A DNA stretch of 8,549 nt. Source: Prevotellamassilia sp. (GTDB lineage: Bacteria; Bacteroidota; Bacteroidia; Bacteroidales; Bacteroidaceae). The stretch spans positions 1 to 8,549 of the forward strand of contig JAHAWW010000119.1 in assembly GCA_018383375.1 (NCBI GenBank), written 5' to 3'. Position numbers and translations under genes: made by a program. Below, in pieces: positions 6,229 to 8,549 of this stretch. Under the pieces are notes generated by a model. The model searched no databases, was not told where the DNA came from, and saw nothing but the letters and a program-made list of their open reading frames with translations. Position 1 is the stretch's first letter; every line of letters starts with the position of its first letter.

Positions 6229-6335
6229 CTAAGCAGAAAACGTTCGCAATGGCATCAAAGGTGTTTGAGGCCGAGCGCTTTCGGCAGAGGTTTCAAAACA
6301 AAATTTTCTAACCCCATATTTAAATCTATCATCCT
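6229..6335 (+). other. pflB 5' leader with a short in-frame open reading frame
   Basis: The predicted untranslated leader contains a 20-codon ORF (ATG 6249, TAA 6309-6311) and a small hairpin (GCCGA 6270-6274 with TCGGC 6281-6285, 6-nt loop). The last 30 nt are A/T-rich, with no Shine-Dalgarno. Whether the ORF is translated is unknown. Its codons show no recognisable peptide family. Confidence 0.35.
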
Positions 6336-8549
6336 ATGGATTTGTACAAAAGCTTTACCACAGGTTCTTGGAACAACAAAATTGACGTCACCGACTTTGT
6401 TCGTAAAAATATCACGCCTTACGAGGGCGACGCCTCTTTCCTCGTTGGCCCCACGGAGCGCACTCTGAGCGTTTGGAGTGTCTGCCTCAAGGCTCTCGAA
6501 GAGGAGCGTGCCAATGGCGGCGTGCGCTCTTTCGACCCCAACACCGTGTCGACGATTTCGTCTCACGCTGCCGGTTATATTGACAAAGACAACGAGCTTA
6601 TCGTGGGTTTGCAGACCGACGAACTGCTCCGCCGCGCCATCAAACCTTTCGGTGGCATCAAGGTGGTTGAGAAAGCTTGTGCCGAAAACGGTGCCGAAGT
6701 GAGCCCGAAGGTTAAAGACATCTTCACCCACTACCGCAAGACCCACAACGACGGCGTTTTTGACGTCTACACCGAAGAAATTCGCCGCTTCCGCTCGCTG
6801 GGCTTCCTCACCGGTCTGCCCGACAACTATGCCCGCGGCCGTATCATCGGCGACTACCGCCGTCTGGCCCTGTATGGCATAGACCGCCTCATCGAGGCCA
6901 AGAAAGAAGACTTCAAAAACCTCACTGGCCCGATGACCGACGAGCGCATCCGTCTGCGCGAAGAGGTGGCTGAGCAAATCAAGGCTCTCAACGAAATCAA
7001 AGTGCTCGGCACGATTTATGGTCTCGACCTGAGCCGTCCGGCACAGACCGCCCAAGAGGCCGTGCAGTGGGTGTATATGGCCTACCTTGCCGCTGTCAAA
7101 GAGCAAGACGGCGCCGCCATGTCGCTCGGCAACGTGTCTTCGTTCCTCGACATCTACATTGAACACGACCTTAAGCACGGCCTCATCGACGAGACCTTCG
7201 CTCAGGAGCTCGTCGACCAATTCGTCATCAAACTCCGCATGGTGCGCCACCTGCGTATGGGTTCGTACAACGAAATCTTCGCCGGCGACCCCACTTGGGT
7301 GACCGAGTCTATCGGCGGACGCTTCAACGACGGTCGCACGAAGGTGACGAAGACTTCGTTCCGTTTCCTCCAGACGCTCTACAACCTCGGTCCTTCACCC
7401 GAGCCCAACCTCACCGTGCTGTGGAGCCCCGAACTGCCTGAAGGTTTCAAAGCTTTCTGTGCGAAAGTTTCGGTAGACACCAGCTCCATCCAGTATGAAA
7501 ACGACGAGCTCATGCGCGAAGTGCGCCACAGCGACGACTACGGCATTGCCTGCTGCGTTTCTTTCCAAGACATAGGTCGCCAAATCCAGTTCTTCGGCGC
7601 CCGTTGCAACCTGGCCAAGGCCCTCTTGCTCGCCATCAACGGTGGCCGCTGCGAAAACACCGGTACGGTCATGGTGGAAGGCATTCCCGTGTTGAGCGGC
7701 GACGTGCTCAACTTTGAAGAGGTGATGAGAAACTACAAGATGGTGCTCACAGAGATTGCCCGCGTCTACAACGAGGCTATGAACATCATCCACTACATGC
7801 ACGACAAATACTATTACGAGAAAGCCCAGATGGCCTTCGTCGACACCAACCCGCGCATCAACATCGCCTATGGCGCTGCCGGTCTGTCTATCGCCCTCGA
7901 CTCTCTCTCTGCCATTAAATATGCCAAAGTGACCGCCCGTCGCAATGACATCGGCCTGACCGAGGCCTTCGACATTGAGGGCGAGTTCCCCTGCTTCGGC
8001 AACAACGACGACCGTGTAGACCACCTCGGCGTAGACCTCGTCTACTTCTTCACCGAAGAGTTGAAGAAACTGCCCGTTTACAAAAACGCCCGCCCCACCC
8101 TCTCTCTGCTCACCATCACTTCAAACGTGATGTATGGCAAGAAGACCGGCGCCACTCCCGACGGACGTGCCAAAGGTGTGGCTTTCGCTCCGGGTGCCAA
8201 CCCCATGCACGGCCGCGACAAGAATGGCGCCATCGCTTCGCTCTCGAGCGTGTCGAAACTGCGCTACCGCGACTCACAAGACGGTATCTCAAACACCTTC
8301 TCAATCGTGCCCAAGTCGCTCGGTCCCACTCCCGAGGAACGCGTTGAAAACCTCGTGACCATGATGGACGGCTACTTCACCAAAGGTGCACACCACCTCA
8401 ACGTGAACGTGCTCAACCGCGAAATGCTTGAGGACGCTATGGAGCACCCCGAGAAATACCCGCAGCTCACCATCCGTGTGAGCGGCTACGCAGTGAACTT
8501 CATCAAGCTCTCACGCGAACACCAGCTCGAGGTAATCTCTCGTTCGTTC
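6336..8549 (+). CDS. pflB: Pyruvate formate-lyase (formate C-acetyltransferase), 3' end cut by window
   Basis: This glycyl-radical enzyme converts pyruvate and CoA to acetyl-CoA and formate in anaerobic fermentation; it is cytoplasmic and oxygen-sensitive. All 738 visible codons are open. Markers are the start MDLYKSFTTGSWN, the thiyl pair Cys406-Cys407 in GIACCVSF, and the glycyl-radical motif IRVSGYAVNF with Gly717. The window ends after EVISRSF, where PFL proteins have only a few residues left, so the gene is essentially complete. The ATG at 6336 is fixed by in-frame TAA codons at 6321 and 6309. Its own promoter lies about 110 nt upstream, fitting a high-output separate unit. The activating enzyme gene (pflA), usually adjacent, is expected downstream but is not visible. 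Confidence 0.96.
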   Translation, partial: MDLYKSFTTGSWNNKIDVTDFVRKNITPYEGDASFLVGPTERTLSVWSVCLKALEEERANGGVRSFDPNTVSTISSHAAGYIDKDNELIVGLQTDELLRRAIKPFGGIKVVEKACAENGAEVSPKVKDIFTHYRKTHNDGVFDVYTEEIRRFRSLGFLTGLPDNYARGRIIGDYRRLALYGIDRLIEAKKEDFKNLTGPMTDERIRLREEVAEQIKALNEIKVLGTIYGLDLSRPAQTAQEAVQWVYMAYLAAVKEQDGAAMSLGNVSSFLDIYIEHDLKHGLIDETFAQELVDQFVIKLRMVRHLRMGSYNEIFAGDPTWVTESIGGRFNDGRTKVTKTSFRFLQTLYNLGPSPEPNLTVLWSPELPEGFKAFCAKVSVDTSSIQYENDELMREVRHSDDYGIACCVSFQDIGRQIQFFGARCNLAKALLLAINGGRCENTGTVMVEGIPVLSGDVLNFEEVMRNYKMVLTEIARVYNEAMNIIHYMHDKYYYEKAQMAFVDTNPRINIAYGAAGLSIALDSLSAIKYAKVTARRNDIGLTEAFDIEGEFPCFGNNDDRVDHLGVDLVYFFTEELKKLPVYKNARPTLSLLTITSNVMYGKKTGATPDGRAKGVAFAPGANPMHGRDKNGAIASLSSVSKLRYRDSQDGISNTFSIVPKSLGPTPEERVENLVTMMDGYFTKGAHHLNVNVLNREMLEDAMEHPEKYPQLTIRVSGYAVNFIKLSREHQLEVISRSF

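Noticed and set aside
6255..7250. A 331-codon open frame on the - strand opposite the first part of pflB
   Set aside because: It lies entirely over a securely identified PFL gene. Its protein is low in pattern and unlike any family I know, and the frame is explained by the host's codon bias leaving the complementary frame without stops. A similar 209-codon frame at 7395-8024 is rejected for the same reason.
1..8549. CRISPR arrays, insertion sequences, phage or defence genes
   Set aside because: No regularly spaced long repeats, transposase or integrase motifs, or terminal inverted repeats with target duplications were found. All sizeable genes are recognised housekeeping families.

Overview
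The window looks like ordinary chromosomal housekeeping DNA from a member of the Bacteroidota, most likely Bacteroidales and plausibly Prevotellaceae. The evidence is the protein sequences (a biotin ligase that starts at its catalytic domain, and Bacteroides-like UMP kinase, MATE and PFL proteins), promoter-like boxes of the TAnnTTTG type instead of TATAAT, and the lack of clear Shine-Dalgarno sequences before the starts. The genus is inference. Coding DNA is GC-rich, while the intergenic stretches are visibly richer in A and T.

Layout. Positions 1-3114 hold a tightly packed + strand gene run: the 3' part of tex (transcription accessory/RNA-binding protein), tadA (tRNA adenosine deaminase), a YraN/UPF0102 nuclease-fold protein, a YjbR/MmcQ-family protein and a biotin-protein ligase. 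Three of the four junctions are overlaps (4, 4 and 17 nt), so this is very probably one translationally coupled operon. A MATE/DinF-type efflux transporter (3168-4463, GTG start) follows after 53 nt. pyrH (UMP kinase, 4567-5277) comes next, possibly with its own promoter. It ends at a 15-bp perfect hairpin.

Convergent to pyrH, on the - strand, is a tRNA with anticodon CAT (5526-5599). It is a complete small transcription unit: a TTG/TAnnTTTG promoter, a short leader containing a hairpin, and an intrinsic terminator with a long U tract. From about 5690 to 6214 there is no convincing protein gene. This stretch contains three TAAGGACA-like repeats phased at exactly 21 bp, an orphan terminator-like hairpin, and a GC-rich patch full of inverted repeats.

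Finally a TAnnTTTG promoter and a leader of about 107 nt precede pflB (6336 to the window end), pyruvate formate-lyase with its Cys-Cys pair and glycyl-radical motif. The window cuts it just before the expected C-terminus.

The genes belong to separate housekeeping pathways (translation fidelity, biotin attachment, pyrimidine synthesis, fermentation). I see no defence system, mobile element, CRISPR array or novel multi-gene system. The most unexplained DNA is the 5690-6335 intergenic/leader region.
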